Of a stretch of 64,000 bases of DNA, positions 43,361 through 51,775 are shown in pieces. This DNA is from Anaerolineae bacterium (GTDB lineage Bacteria; Chloroflexota; Anaerolineae; Anaerolineales; UBA11579). The position numbers were made by a program, and so were the translations under genes. The notes beneath the pieces were generated by a model that saw nothing but the letters and a program-made list of their open reading frames with translations, was not told the DNA's origin and ran no database searches. The DNA lies in contig SCUK01000071.1 in assembly GCA_004297445.1 (NCBI GenBank), positions 49,275-113,274 of the forward strand, read 5' to 3'. Every line of letters starts with the position of its first letter. Positions within the stretch are counted from its first letter, which is position 1.

Positions 43361-44029
43361 CTAGGACGGATTCTCCAACCGCAGGCCGTGGCCGCGCACC
43401 GTCACCACGAATTCGTGGTCGTCATCGGCTTCCGCGAGGCGGTCGCGCAGGCGGCGCACCAGTGCATCCAGCGCCTGGTTGGAAACATCGTACGCCTGCT
43501 CCTCGCCCCACACGGCCTGAATCAACTCGTTGCGCGAGACGACCATGCCGTGTGCGTTGTAAAGCAATTCCATCATCGTAAACTGAGCCACCGAAAGCGG
43601 CGGGGCCACCTCATGGTTGCCGACCCACACCCGGCGGGCGCGGGGGTCCAACCGCAGCAAGCCCTTGCCCAGCGGTGCGCCGCCGGGCGTCCCCATCTCC
43701 AGCGGCACGGTGGCATCCGAACTGAGATAGACGAACTGCTGGGCGAGCGCCACCTGCACGGTGTCGCCATCCTGCAGGATGGTTGGGCCTTCAATGCGCT
43801 GGCCGTTCACATGGGTGCCGTTCTTGCTGCCGAGGTCTTCCACCGTGAGGCCTTTGGCGGTCACGGTAATCTGGGCATGGCGGCGCGAGACCTGCTTGTC
43901 CGGCGTGGTGACGATGACATCACAGTCCGGGTCGCGGCCAATGACCAGCGACTCACGGATGACCCAGCGCTGGCCGTCCAGCGGGCCGGACTGCGCGATG
44001 AATAAGGGGTTCTCTTCCTGGCGTTCCAT
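43361..44029 (-). CDS. FHA-domain transcriptional regulator with C-terminal winged helix
   Basis: 222 residues from the ATG at 44029 (GAGGA 6 nt upstream). The FHA domain (about 25-95) has the phosphothreonine-binding pattern VIGRDPDCDV, SRRHAQI and GSKNGTHVNG. An OmpR/PhoB-type winged helix (about 125-218) follows, ending VVTVRGHGLRL. It would couple Ser/Thr-kinase signals to transcription. It is transcribed divergently from the glycosyltransferase / kinase cluster at 44119, which contains a Ser/Thr kinase and is an attractive source of the phosphothreonine ligand (inference). Confidence 0.92.
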   Translation of the reverse strand: MERQEENPLFIAQSGPLDGQRWVIRESLVIGRDPDCDVIVTTPDKQVSRRHAQITVTAKGLTVEDLGSKNGTHVNGQRIEGPTILQDGDTVQVALAQQFVYLSSDATVPLEMGTPGGAPLGKGLLRLDPRARRVWVGNHEVAPPLSVAQFTMMELLYNAHGMVVSRNELIQAVWGEEQAYDVSNQALDALVRRLRDRLAEADDDHEFVVTVRGHGLRLENPS

Positions 44030-44118
44030 CTCTGTTCCTCGGGGTGCGCCGACCTTGCAAAAATGTAAGGCGCGGGCTAAGTATAATACCAAAGAATCCC
44101 CTATCAGGTTTTTCCACC

Positions 44119-45030
44119 TTGACAGATACGAAATTGAATCACATCACACAACTTGCGCTGGTCGTGGTGTATTACACGGCGGAAGAAGATGGCTGGCTGC
44201 TGGACCTGCATCTGCAGCAGATCGCCCGCTGCACGACTGTGCCGTATCGAATCTATGGTGCCGCGCACCGGCTGCCGCAGAGTTTGCAGCCGCGGCTGGC
44301 GGCCGCCGCGAACCTGACGCTGAGCGACGTGCCGCCCACCAACTTGCGCAGCACCGCCGAGCATGCCTATTACCTGGAAGCGTTGGCGCGGCAGGCAGTG
44401 GACGATGGGGCCAGCCACATCGCGGTGCTGCACGTGGATTCGTTCCCCATCCGCCGCGGCTGGGCAGAAGACCTGGCCGCCCGGCTGGATGAACGCACGG
44501 CCTACATCACCATGGACCACATCAACACCGCGCTGCTGTTCTTCCCGGCCGCGTTCTACCGCGCCCACGCGCCGCGTTATGTGCTCGCCGAAGAGGACTT
44601 CGACTCGCCAGAGTACGTCGCCCTGCGCCGCGCCCATGACCTGCAGCCACATTCGGGCATCGGCTATGCGCTGTGTGCGTTCCGCAACGGACTCGGCTGG
44701 CAGGAACTGCCGGACACCACTGCCGCGCCGCCCGGCCCTTCCGGGCGCGTGTTCGGCGGGCTGTTCTTTCACCTGGCGCGCGCCGCCTGGATTCGCGGCG
44801 CGCATCCCAGCCGGCTGGCGGGCACACGGCTGGCGGCGGCGTTGGCGCGCCTCTCCACGTTCCTCATCCACCGCTTGCGGCGCGGGGTGCTCATTCGCCC
44901 GCTGGAAATCTTTCATGGTCGCATGCTGCGGCTGGAAATCGAGCCGGACTTCCGCGCCCAGTACACCGCCCTGCAGCGCGACCCGCAGGGCTACCTGGCG
45001 CGGCGCGCCGGCCTCAAATCTCAGTCCTGA
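44119..45030 (+). CDS. Glycosyltransferase-like protein, paralogue 1
   Basis: About 303 residues from a TTG at 44119; the start is uncertain because the frame is open further upstream. TATAAT at 44082-44087 fits this start. The N-terminus ALVVVYYTAEEDGWLLDLHLQQI and the motif IAVLHVDSFPIRRGW resemble a GT-A nucleotide-sugar-binding fold with an acidic metal motif. The C-terminal basic helices could touch the membrane. It is clearly homologous to the protein at 47345-48235 over its whole length, including the closing LQRDPQGYLARR. Donor and acceptor unknown. Confidence 0.65.
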   Translation: MTDTKLNHITQLALVVVYYTAEEDGWLLDLHLQQIARCTTVPYRIYGAAHRLPQSLQPRLAAAANLTLSDVPPTNLRSTAEHAYYLEALARQAVDDGASHIAVLHVDSFPIRRGWAEDLAARLDERTAYITMDHINTALLFFPAAFYRAHAPRYVLAEEDFDSPEYVALRRAHDLQPHSGIGYALCAFRNGLGWQELPDTTAAPPGPSGRVFGGLFFHLARAAWIRGAHPSRLAGTRLAAALARLSTFLIHRLRRGVLIRPLEIFHGRMLRLEIEPDFRAQYTALQRDPQGYLARRAGLKSQS

Positions 45031-45039
45031 CCAAACAGG

Positions 45040-45073
45040 TATAATCCCATTGAGGACCGGGCGCGAGCCCGGT
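45040..45073 (+). promoter_or_regulatory. Kinase promoter -10 box and leader hairpin
   Basis: TATAAT (45040-45045), then a 7-bp hairpin ACCGGGC-GCGA-GCCCGGT (45056-45073) in the short leader of the kinase gene starting at 45094. Confidence 0.55.
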
Positions 45074-45093
45074 AAGGAAGAAGAGAGTAGCCC

Positions 45094-46080
45094 ATGTCCC
45101 TGAAAGGCGGAGACATCCTCCGCGAGCGCTATAAGATTCTGCGCTTCATCAGCCAGGGCGGGATGGGCAGCATCTACCAGGCGGAAGACCTGCGCCTGGA
45201 GGGCCGCCTGTGCGCCATCAAAGAGGTTCGGCTGGACCCATCCCTGCCCACCGACACCCTGCAGCAAACCCGTGAGCAGTTCCAGCGCGAGGCCAATGTG
45301 CTGGCGCGCCTGGACCACCCCAATCTCCCCAAAGTTTCCGACATATTCTCCGAGGCCGAGCGCGATTACCTGGTGATGGATTTCGTGCCGGGCAAGGATT
45401 TGCGCACCCTGATGGCCGAAGCCCGCCAGCAGAACCAGTTCCTGCCGGAGCGCGAAGTGCTGGCCTGGGCCGGCCAGATGGCCGACGCACTGGCCTACCT
45501 GCACAGCCAGGAGCCGCCCATCCTGCATCGTGACGTCAAACCCAGCAACCTGAAGCTCACGCCCAACGGCGTGGTGAAACTGGTGGACTTCGGGCTGGTC
45601 AAAATCCTCGCGCCGGATGATGCCACCATCACCATCGTGCAGGGGCGCGGCACCGCGCTGTACACGCCACTCGAGCAGTACGGCGGCGACACCGGCCACA
45701 CCGACGTGCGCAGCGACGTGTATGCCTTTGGCGCCACCCTCTACCACCTGCTGACCAGCGAACCGCCAATGGAAGCGCGCGAGCGCTTCCTGCACCCGGA
45801 AGGGCTGGCCTCGCCGCAGAACATCAACCCGGAAATCAGCCCACGCACCCAGCGCGCCGTGCTGTGGGCGATGAGCCTGCATCCGGATGACCGGCCCGCG
45901 AGCGTCACACTGCTGAAAGAAGCGTTGTTGGGGGACTGGAACCCGAGCACCCAGCCGCGCCGCGCCATGCCGCCCCCATCGCTGACGGATGTGATCAACT
46001 CCCCTGCGGAGCGCAACCTGCTGTGGCTGACCGCCGGGCTGGTACTGCTCAGCCTGATTGCCACGCTGGGCAACCGCTGA
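45094..46080 (+). CDS. Ser/Thr protein kinase with C-terminal membrane helix
   Basis: 328 residues. The Hanks-type kinase is intact: ISQGGMGSIY glycine loop, Lys43 (AIKEV), HRDVKPSN (Asp147), DFG (Asp165), the LEQYGG activation region in place of the usual PEQ, and DVYAFGATLYHLL. A short linker leads to one C-terminal helix (about 310-326) with no external domain, so it is tail-anchored and faces the cytoplasm. It sits in the same direction between the two glycosyltransferase-like paralogues, 5 nt before the oxidoreductase gene. Confidence 0.93.
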   Translation: MSLKGGDILRERYKILRFISQGGMGSIYQAEDLRLEGRLCAIKEVRLDPSLPTDTLQQTREQFQREANVLARLDHPNLPKVSDIFSEAERDYLVMDFVPGKDLRTLMAEARQQNQFLPEREVLAWAGQMADALAYLHSQEPPILHRDVKPSNLKLTPNGVVKLVDFGLVKILAPDDATITIVQGRGTALYTPLEQYGGDTGHTDVRSDVYAFGATLYHLLTSEPPMEARERFLHPEGLASPQNINPEISPRTQRAVLWAMSLHPDDRPASVTLLKEALLGDWNPSTQPRRAMPPPSLTDVINSPAERNLLWLTAGLVLLSLIATLGNR

Positions 46081-46085
46081 CGGCG

Positions 46086-47348
46086 ATGCTGGACCAGTTG
46101 CAGGCGCTTGACATTCCCATTCGCACCGTCATCGTTGGCGCGGGCGCGATGGGCAAAGGCCTGCTCTACCAGACAACCCTCACCCCCGGTATCCAGTGCG
46201 TGGCGCTGGCAGATATCCGAATCGAGCGGGCCGTGGCGTGTGCCGACGCGTTTGGCCTCCCCTACCGCATCGTCGAAACCCTGAACGACCTGCATGCTGC
46301 CATACGCACCGGGGCGCTGGCCGTGTGTGAAGACGGCGACCTGCTGGCGCGCTGTGAACTGTCGGACGTGTTTCTTGAATCGTCCAACGCCATACTGCCG
46401 GCGGCGCAGTTCGCTCTCGCCGCGCTGGAACACGGGCAACACCTGGTCTTGATGAACGCCGAGATTGACCTCATCTTTGGCCCTTATCTAATGAAAGAAG
46501 CCCATCACAAGGGTCTGGTGTACACCTCCTGCGATGGCGACCAGCACGGGGTGATTAAGCGGCTCGTGGATGACCTGCGGCTGTGGGGCTTTGAACTGGT
46601 GATGGCCGGCAACATCAAGGGCTACCTCGACCGGGCCAGCGACCCGACCGCCATCATCCCCGAAGCTGACAAGCGGGACCTGGATTACCGCATGGCGGCG
46701 GCATACACCGATGGGACGAAACTCAACATCGAGATGGCGCTGGTGGCCAACGCGCTGGGTTGCCGCACGGACGTACCGGGCATGCACGGGCCGCGTGCGG
46801 CGAGCGTGCAAGATGTGTTTGAACGGTTCGATCTGGAGACGCTGTGGCGCGATCATCGGCCAGTGGTGGATTACATCCTGGGCGCGCAGCCGGACGGCGG
46901 TGTGTTCGCCATCGGCTGGCAGGACAATGCCTACCAGGGCCGCATGCTGCGCTACTACAAGATGGGCAACGGGCCGTTCTATCTCTTCTACCGCCCCTAC
47001 CATCTGTGCCATGTGGAAGCGATGGCGTGCGTGGCGGACGCCGCGCTGAACGGCCGCAGCCTGCTTGAACCGCGGCACGGCCTGCGCACGAATGTCATCG
47101 CCTATGCCAAAACACCGCTTAAAGCGGGCAAAACGCTGGACGGCATTGGCGGCTATTGCTGCTATGGGCAGATTGAAAACACGATGGACTCGAACGCTTC
47201 GCCCGGCCTGCCCATTTGCCTGGCGGATGGCGTGAGGCTGGCGCGTGACATGGCGCAGGGCGCGCGCATCGCGCTCGCAGATGTAGTCTATGATGCCCAG
47301 CGTGAGGACTTCCAGCTATTTGATCGCGCTCAATCCTCCGGAAGATGA
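46086..47348 (+). CDS. Homoserine-dehydrogenase-like NAD(P)-dependent oxidoreductase with SAF domain
   Basis: 420 residues from the ATG at 46086. The Rossmann motif VIVGAGAMGKGLLYQ is near the N-terminus; the middle matches the COG4091-type homoserine-dehydrogenase-like family (LMNAEIDLIFGPYL, YTSCDGDQHG, AGNIKGYLDR). The C-terminal part (about 320-400) fits a SAF domain. Such proteins occur in surface-polysaccharide loci and probably oxidise or reduce a sugar-related metabolite rather than homoserine. It starts 5 nt after the kinase stop, and its stop overlaps the next start (ATGA). Confidence 0.8.
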   Translation: MLDQLQALDIPIRTVIVGAGAMGKGLLYQTTLTPGIQCVALADIRIERAVACADAFGLPYRIVETLNDLHAAIRTGALAVCEDGDLLARCELSDVFLESSNAILPAAQFALAALEHGQHLVLMNAEIDLIFGPYLMKEAHHKGLVYTSCDGDQHGVIKRLVDDLRLWGFELVMAGNIKGYLDRASDPTAIIPEADKRDLDYRMAAAYTDGTKLNIEMALVANALGCRTDVPGMHGPRAASVQDVFERFDLETLWRDHRPVVDYILGAQPDGGVFAIGWQDNAYQGRMLRYYKMGNGPFYLFYRPYHLCHVEAMACVADAALNGRSLLEPRHGLRTNVIAYAKTPLKAGKTLDGIGGYCCYGQIENTMDSNASPGLPICLADGVRLARDMAQGARIALADVVYDAQREDFQLFDRAQSSGR

Positions 47349-48235
47349 TTGACCATCTTGCCATCCTCGTTATCTATCTTGTGCCGCCGGGGGACGAATG
47401 GCTGCTGGACCTGCACCTGGCGCGCCTCCAACAACACACACGCGTTCCGTATACGCTATACGCGGTGGACAATCGTCTGACGCCTGAACTGCGCGCCCGG
47501 TTGAGTGCCCAGCCCAACCTGCGCTGGGTGGAGTGCCCGCCGATGCCCGCCGGAAGGTATGAACCGGACTATTTCTTCACCTGCCTTGCCGACCGCGCGG
47601 TTGTGGACAAGCCCAGCCATCTGGTGACGCTGCACGTGGACTCCTTCCCGCTGGCCGACGATTGGGCGCAACATCTGGCCGGACACCTGACGGAGACCAC
47701 GCCGTTTCTCACTGTCGGCAGGCTCAACACCGCCTGCCTGTTCTTTTCGCGCGCGTATTATGAAACGCGCGGGCCCCCTTTCGCGCAGACGCCGGAATTG
47801 AACGCCGATGCCGCCTTTCAAGAATTCCGGGTGGCGCGCAACATAAAGCCGCACACCGGCATCGGGTTTGTGTATGACGCGTGGAGGCGCGGTCTGGGCT
47901 GGGCGGAATTGCCAGACACCTCACCGCCGGATAATGACTACTTTTGCCGTGTTTACGATGGGATGATTTTCCACCTTGGCGGAGCAGCGCGGCTGAACAA
48001 GGTATCCGCGCGCGCCGCGACGCTGGCAGAGCGCCTGCCGCCCGCCTATTGGGTGCTGGGTAAATTACGGAGGTTGGTGAACCGCCTGCCCGCCGGCCGG
48101 TTGAAAACGAAACTGACCGGGCCCACGCACCTGCTCTCCACGCTCCTACAGGCCGGGCGGTTCCGGCGCGCCCGCGCCAACCTGCAGCGCGACCCGGCAG
48201 GCTATCTGGCGGACCGCTTGAAAACGGTTATCTAA
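47345..48235 (+). CDS. Glycosyltransferase-like protein, paralogue 2
   Basis: 296 residues. It aligns end to end with the product of 44119-45030: LAILVIYLVPPGDEWLLDLHLARL, VTLHVDSFPLADDW, LNTACLFFSRAYYE, GIGFVYDAWRRGLGWAELPDT and LQRDPAGYLADRL. Translation is coupled to the oxidoreductase gene through an ATGA overlap. The HVDSFP motif is the best candidate for a metal or nucleotide-sugar site. Function is inferred only from fold-like features and context. It converges on the GH3 gene 16 nt away. Confidence 0.65.
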   Translation: MIDHLAILVIYLVPPGDEWLLDLHLARLQQHTRVPYTLYAVDNRLTPELRARLSAQPNLRWVECPPMPAGRYEPDYFFTCLADRAVVDKPSHLVTLHVDSFPLADDWAQHLAGHLTETTPFLTVGRLNTACLFFSRAYYETRGPPFAQTPELNADAAFQEFRVARNIKPHTGIGFVYDAWRRGLGWAELPDTSPPDNDYFCRVYDGMIFHLGGAARLNKVSARAATLAERLPPAYWVLGKLRRLVNRLPAGRLKTKLTGPTHLLSTLLQAGRFRRARANLQRDPAGYLADRLKTVI

Positions 48236-48251
48236 TCAGGGAATTTGCGTA

Positions 48252-51017
48252 TCAGCGTTCCAGGGCGCGCCAGGCCAGGCCGGACGCCCAGCCGGCGGCG
48301 GCGCCGAGCAGCCCGGCTACCGCCACGCCCCAGGCCTCGCCGGTACGCACCAGCGCGGCCGCCCCCGGTAAACCGAAGGCCAGGTACAAAATCGTGAGCG
48401 CACCGCCGATGACCGCCAGCAGCGCCCAACGCACCCCCCAGCGCACCTGCCCGCTCAACGCCGCCACCTGGTAAGCAAACAGGCTGATGAAGCCGGTGAC
48501 CAGGGCCATCAGAATCCAATCGCTCAAATTGATGCGTTCACGCGGCTGGGCTTCGGTCTCGGCCAACGCGGGTTCGGGGGTCACGGGGCCGGACACGGTG
48601 GTCTGTTCCGGCGTGGCGGAATCGGTGCCGCTTCCGGCCACGAGGGTTGGGCCGGCGACGTCAAACTGGACGGCGGCAGAACGCGCCGGCGGCTCGCCGC
48701 TGGCGGCGAATACCTCCAACCTGCCGCCCGAATCGGCGGTGAAGGAAATCTGAGCGGCGCCATTGCGGGTGGTAGCGGTAAGGTCGCGCAACTGGGTGGT
48801 GGTTTCGGCCACCGTGCTGAGCGAAAATGTGACGGGCGTGTTGTCCGGCACCGGGTGGCCGTTGCGGTCAACGATGACACCCGTGACCAGCGTGATGGTA
48901 TCGCCTACATTCACATTGAGCGGTACGACGGCTTCGGCGTCTTCCGGAGTCGGCAGCACCTGTACGCCCGCCACGGAGACTGTGAGGCCGATGACCTGGT
49001 TGGGGTCCGGAAGGGTGGCGGTGATGAGGTCATAGCCCACGCCCTCCACGGAGACCGGCGGCGCGCCCGGCGCGGAGAGTTCGCGGAACAGCAGGCGCGC
49101 CGCCACATCAATGAACTGCGGCTGGTGACTATACAGCCCGTAGTAGGCGGTTAATTTCGAGACGTCGGTGGCATCCAGATAATACGGTGCGTGCAGGGAG
49201 AACACAATCACGCGGCGGCCCTGCAACAGGTCCGGCCGTTCGGCCAGCAGGCGGCGCAGCGCGGCCGAAGCCGGGCGGTCCGCGCGGATGTCCCGGGTCA
49301 CGACCACAATCCACTGGGCAATGCGCAATTCAGAGAGCAGGCGGCCGCCGGCTTCGGCGCCGTCCAGCAGGTTCAGCAGGTCCTGGAAACTGAACGAGAA
49401 CAGATTGGAGGGCAGAATCTGCCCCCCGCCGGATGGGCCATACAGGCGCAGCGCGGCCTGGGCCAGCGCGTCGGTCGCCGGGGAGATGACCGGCTCGCAG
49501 GCATCACACTGGCGGGTCTCTACCGAATCGGTGATGATGACGATCCGCTCGAGTTCCTCGGGCGCGACCGGCAGGGTCACTTCCAGTTCGTTCACGTCCG
49601 GACTGAGCAGCGTGGCGGCCTGGCGCGCAACTTCAAAGGTAACCGACTGGGATTGGCCGATGGCCTGCAATTGCGTGGAAGAACTCAACACGCGGTCAAG
49701 TCGAAAGATATCGTACAGGCGGAACTTGGCGGTGAGGATGCGCAGGGCGGCCTCATCCACGCGCTGGGCAAAGGCGACATCTTCGCGGTACTTCTGGGCG
49801 AAGAACGCCAGGGCGCGCACGATGGTGGTGTAGGTGTCCGGCGAGTCATGTCCCTGGAAATCGCCCAGGTAGAGCAGGTCGTTGCCGGCCAGGAAGGCGT
49901 CGCGCGCCACGAGGCGTCCGGTGAAGGTGGTTTCGGTGGGGTCATAGAAACGGCGCACGGCACGCGAGCCCAATTCATCGCTGACGACGAGGCCGCCTTC
50001 GGCGCGCCAGGTGGCGAGTTCCGGCAGGGCCATCACCAGATTAAATGCCTGGGGGTCAAAACTGAGCGGGCGGGTGGTGGCGCGGATGTTGCCCTGGAAA
50101 CCCTGGTAACGGATGTGGGAGAGCAGCAGCGCATCCACGCGCTGCGGGTCGCCCAGCGGGCGGGTGGTGACGGCGAAGAACGGGGCCAGTTCGATCTGGG
50201 TCAACTGTTCCAGCGATTTGCGGATGGTGGGGATTTCTTCCTCCGGCGGGCGGTCGGAGCCGCCGTGGCCGGGGAAATGTTTGCCCACCACCACCAGCCG
50301 GTTGTCGCTGCCGGCATGCAGGCCGGCGATGTACTGCTGGCCCATCAGACCCACCCAGTACGGGTCGCCGCCGAATGAACCGACGCCGAGGTCGCCGGAG
50401 CGTTCCGGGCTGGGATTCTCGAGTACATCCAGCGAGGGGCCAAAGAGCAGGTTGAAGCCCAGGGCGCGCAGTTCGGTGCCGAGCACCTCACCCACCTCAT
50501 ATGCCAGTGCGGGATTCCATGTTGCGCCAATCGCCAACTGGTTAGGCAGCGGCGTGAGGGCGTTGTGCAGTTCATCATCCGGCGGGCCGCCGCCCTCCTG
50601 CGAAATGCCGACGAACAGCGGAACGTAGACCGGGGTGAAGGGTTCGGAGGTGATGGGGTCGTTCTGGGGGCGGCTGCTGGCGTTCCATTCCAGCCGTTGC
50701 AGACCCTGGATAAGTTCCCAGGCATCCGCGACGGCTGTGCCCGCGCCGGTGAAGTTATCGTGCTCGGCATCCAGCATCACCCCGCCGACATGCTGGTTGA
50801 CGATGAGGTCATAGATTGGAGTGCCTTCACTGACATCCGTGCCATCAAACGAGATAAGGAACAACTGCCCCACGCGTTCCTCGGGGGTCATGGTCGCGAG
50901 CAGCGCGGCCGCCTGTTCTTCAGGCGTCGCGTCCTGGTAAGCCGCGGCGGGCACGGCGCCGAGCCCCTGCGCCAGCAGGGCCAGCAGCAGCACGGCGTTC
51001 AAGAGGCGCGCGTTCAT
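48252..51017 (-). CDS. Glycoside hydrolase family 3 protein with Ig-like domain and membrane tail
   Basis: 921 residues. After the signal peptide (1-26) comes a GH3 barrel (about 45-400) with the NagZ-type loop KHFPGHGGSD (Lys246-His247, His251) and a VVSDELGS segment carrying the likely nucleophile. A second alpha/beta domain follows, then an invasin/Ig-like domain with DRNGHPVPDNTPVTFSL, and three C-terminal transmembrane helices. It probably hydrolyses beta-linked amino sugars at the cell surface (N-acetylhexosaminidase branch). It is last in an operon AAA ATPase, GDPD, GH3 with 4-nt overlaps. Confidence 0.88.
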   Translation of the reverse strand: MNARLLNAVLLLALLAQGLGAVPAAAYQDATPEEQAAALLATMTPEERVGQLFLISFDGTDVSEGTPIYDLIVNQHVGGVMLDAEHDNFTGAGTAVADAWELIQGLQRLEWNASSRPQNDPITSEPFTPVYVPLFVGISQEGGGPPDDELHNALTPLPNQLAIGATWNPALAYEVGEVLGTELRALGFNLLFGPSLDVLENPSPERSGDLGVGSFGGDPYWVGLMGQQYIAGLHAGSDNRLVVVGKHFPGHGGSDRPPEEEIPTIRKSLEQLTQIELAPFFAVTTRPLGDPQRVDALLLSHIRYQGFQGNIRATTRPLSFDPQAFNLVMALPELATWRAEGGLVVSDELGSRAVRRFYDPTETTFTGRLVARDAFLAGNDLLYLGDFQGHDSPDTYTTIVRALAFFAQKYREDVAFAQRVDEAALRILTAKFRLYDIFRLDRVLSSSTQLQAIGQSQSVTFEVARQAATLLSPDVNELEVTLPVAPEELERIVIITDSVETRQCDACEPVISPATDALAQAALRLYGPSGGGQILPSNLFSFSFQDLLNLLDGAEAGGRLLSELRIAQWIVVVTRDIRADRPASAALRRLLAERPDLLQGRRVIVFSLHAPYYLDATDVSKLTAYYGLYSHQPQFIDVAARLLFRELSAPGAPPVSVEGVGYDLITATLPDPNQVIGLTVSVAGVQVLPTPEDAEAVVPLNVNVGDTITLVTGVIVDRNGHPVPDNTPVTFSLSTVAETTTQLRDLTATTRNGAAQISFTADSGGRLEVFAASGEPPARSAAVQFDVAGPTLVAGSGTDSATPEQTTVSGPVTPEPALAETEAQPRERINLSDWILMALVTGFISLFAYQVAALSGQVRWGVRWALLAVIGGALTILYLAFGLPGAAALVRTGEAWGVAVAGLLGAAAGWASGLAWRALER

Positions 51018-51775
51018 GGCGCGGCCCCCGGCAGCATGCGCCGCGCCAGCGCCGGGTCATCGGTGAAGATGCCATCCACACCCAGGTCGAACAGGCGACG
51101 CATTTCATCCGGATGATTCACGGTGTAGGTCAGCACGCGGCAACCAGCGGCATGAGCGTGTGAGAGCAGCGCGGGCCGCACATCCCCATGATAGGGATGC
51201 AGCGCGGCATGCGCCGGGCGGCCAGGCAAGCCGTGGCGCGCCCGCCAGCCCGCCAGCCCGGGCAGGGCCAGCCGGCCGGTGGCGACTTCCGGCATGAGCC
51301 GCTGGAAGGCACGCAACGCGGCCCGGTCAAAGGAGGAAACCAGCACGCTGCCGGCGCGGTCATGCCGCCGGATATCGGTTGCCACGGCTTCGACCAGCGT
51401 CTGGTGAAGCGCGGGGCGCTCCTTGAGTTCAATGTTGATGAGGATGTCGGGGCTGAGCGATTCGAAGACCTCGCCCAGAGTTGGGATGGTTTCCCCCGCA
51501 TAGGCCGAGTCGCACCACCCGCCGGCATCCAACTGGCGCAGGGCGGCCAGCGGTTGGCCGCCTACTGGCCCCTGGCCGTTGGTAGTGCGGTTCAGAGTGT
51601 CATCGTGAAAGACCACCACCTGCAGGTCAGCGCTCAGGCGCGCATCCAACTCCACAGCGTGGGCGCCCTGGCTGGCAGCCAGCCGGAACGCGGCGAGGGT
51701 GTTCTCAGGCGCGTGGGCGCTGGCGCCGCGGTGGGCAACCACCGCCGGGCGGGGCAGGCTGGCAAAGAGGTTCAC
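51014..51775 (-). CDS. Glycerophosphodiester phosphodiesterase
   Basis: 253 residues, a cytoplasmic GDPD without signal peptide. It cleaves glycerophosphodiesters to sn-glycerol 3-phosphate and an alcohol. The catalytic and metal residues are in VVAHRGASAHAPENT, AVELDARLSADLQVVVFHDD and LNIELK. It is coupled on both sides: start overlapping the AAA ATPase stop by 4 nt, stop overlapping the GH3 start by 4 nt. Confidence 0.94.
   Translation of the reverse strand: MNLFASLPRPAVVAHRGASAHAPENTLAAFRLAASQGAHAVELDARLSADLQVVVFHDDTLNRTTNGQGPVGGQPLAALRQLDAGGWCDSAYAGETIPTLGEVFESLSPDILINIELKERPALHQTLVEAVATDIRRHDRAGSVLVSSFDRAALRAFQRLMPEVATGRLALPGLAGWRARHGLPGRPAHAALHPYHGDVRPALLSHAHAAGCRVLTYTVNHPDEMRRLFDLGVDGIFTDDPALARRMLPGAAP

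Noticed and set aside
44104..45882. A 592-codon open frame on the minus strand
   Set aside because: It runs antisense through the glycosyltransferase-like gene and the Ser/Thr kinase, both with intact motifs. Composition is shadow-like.
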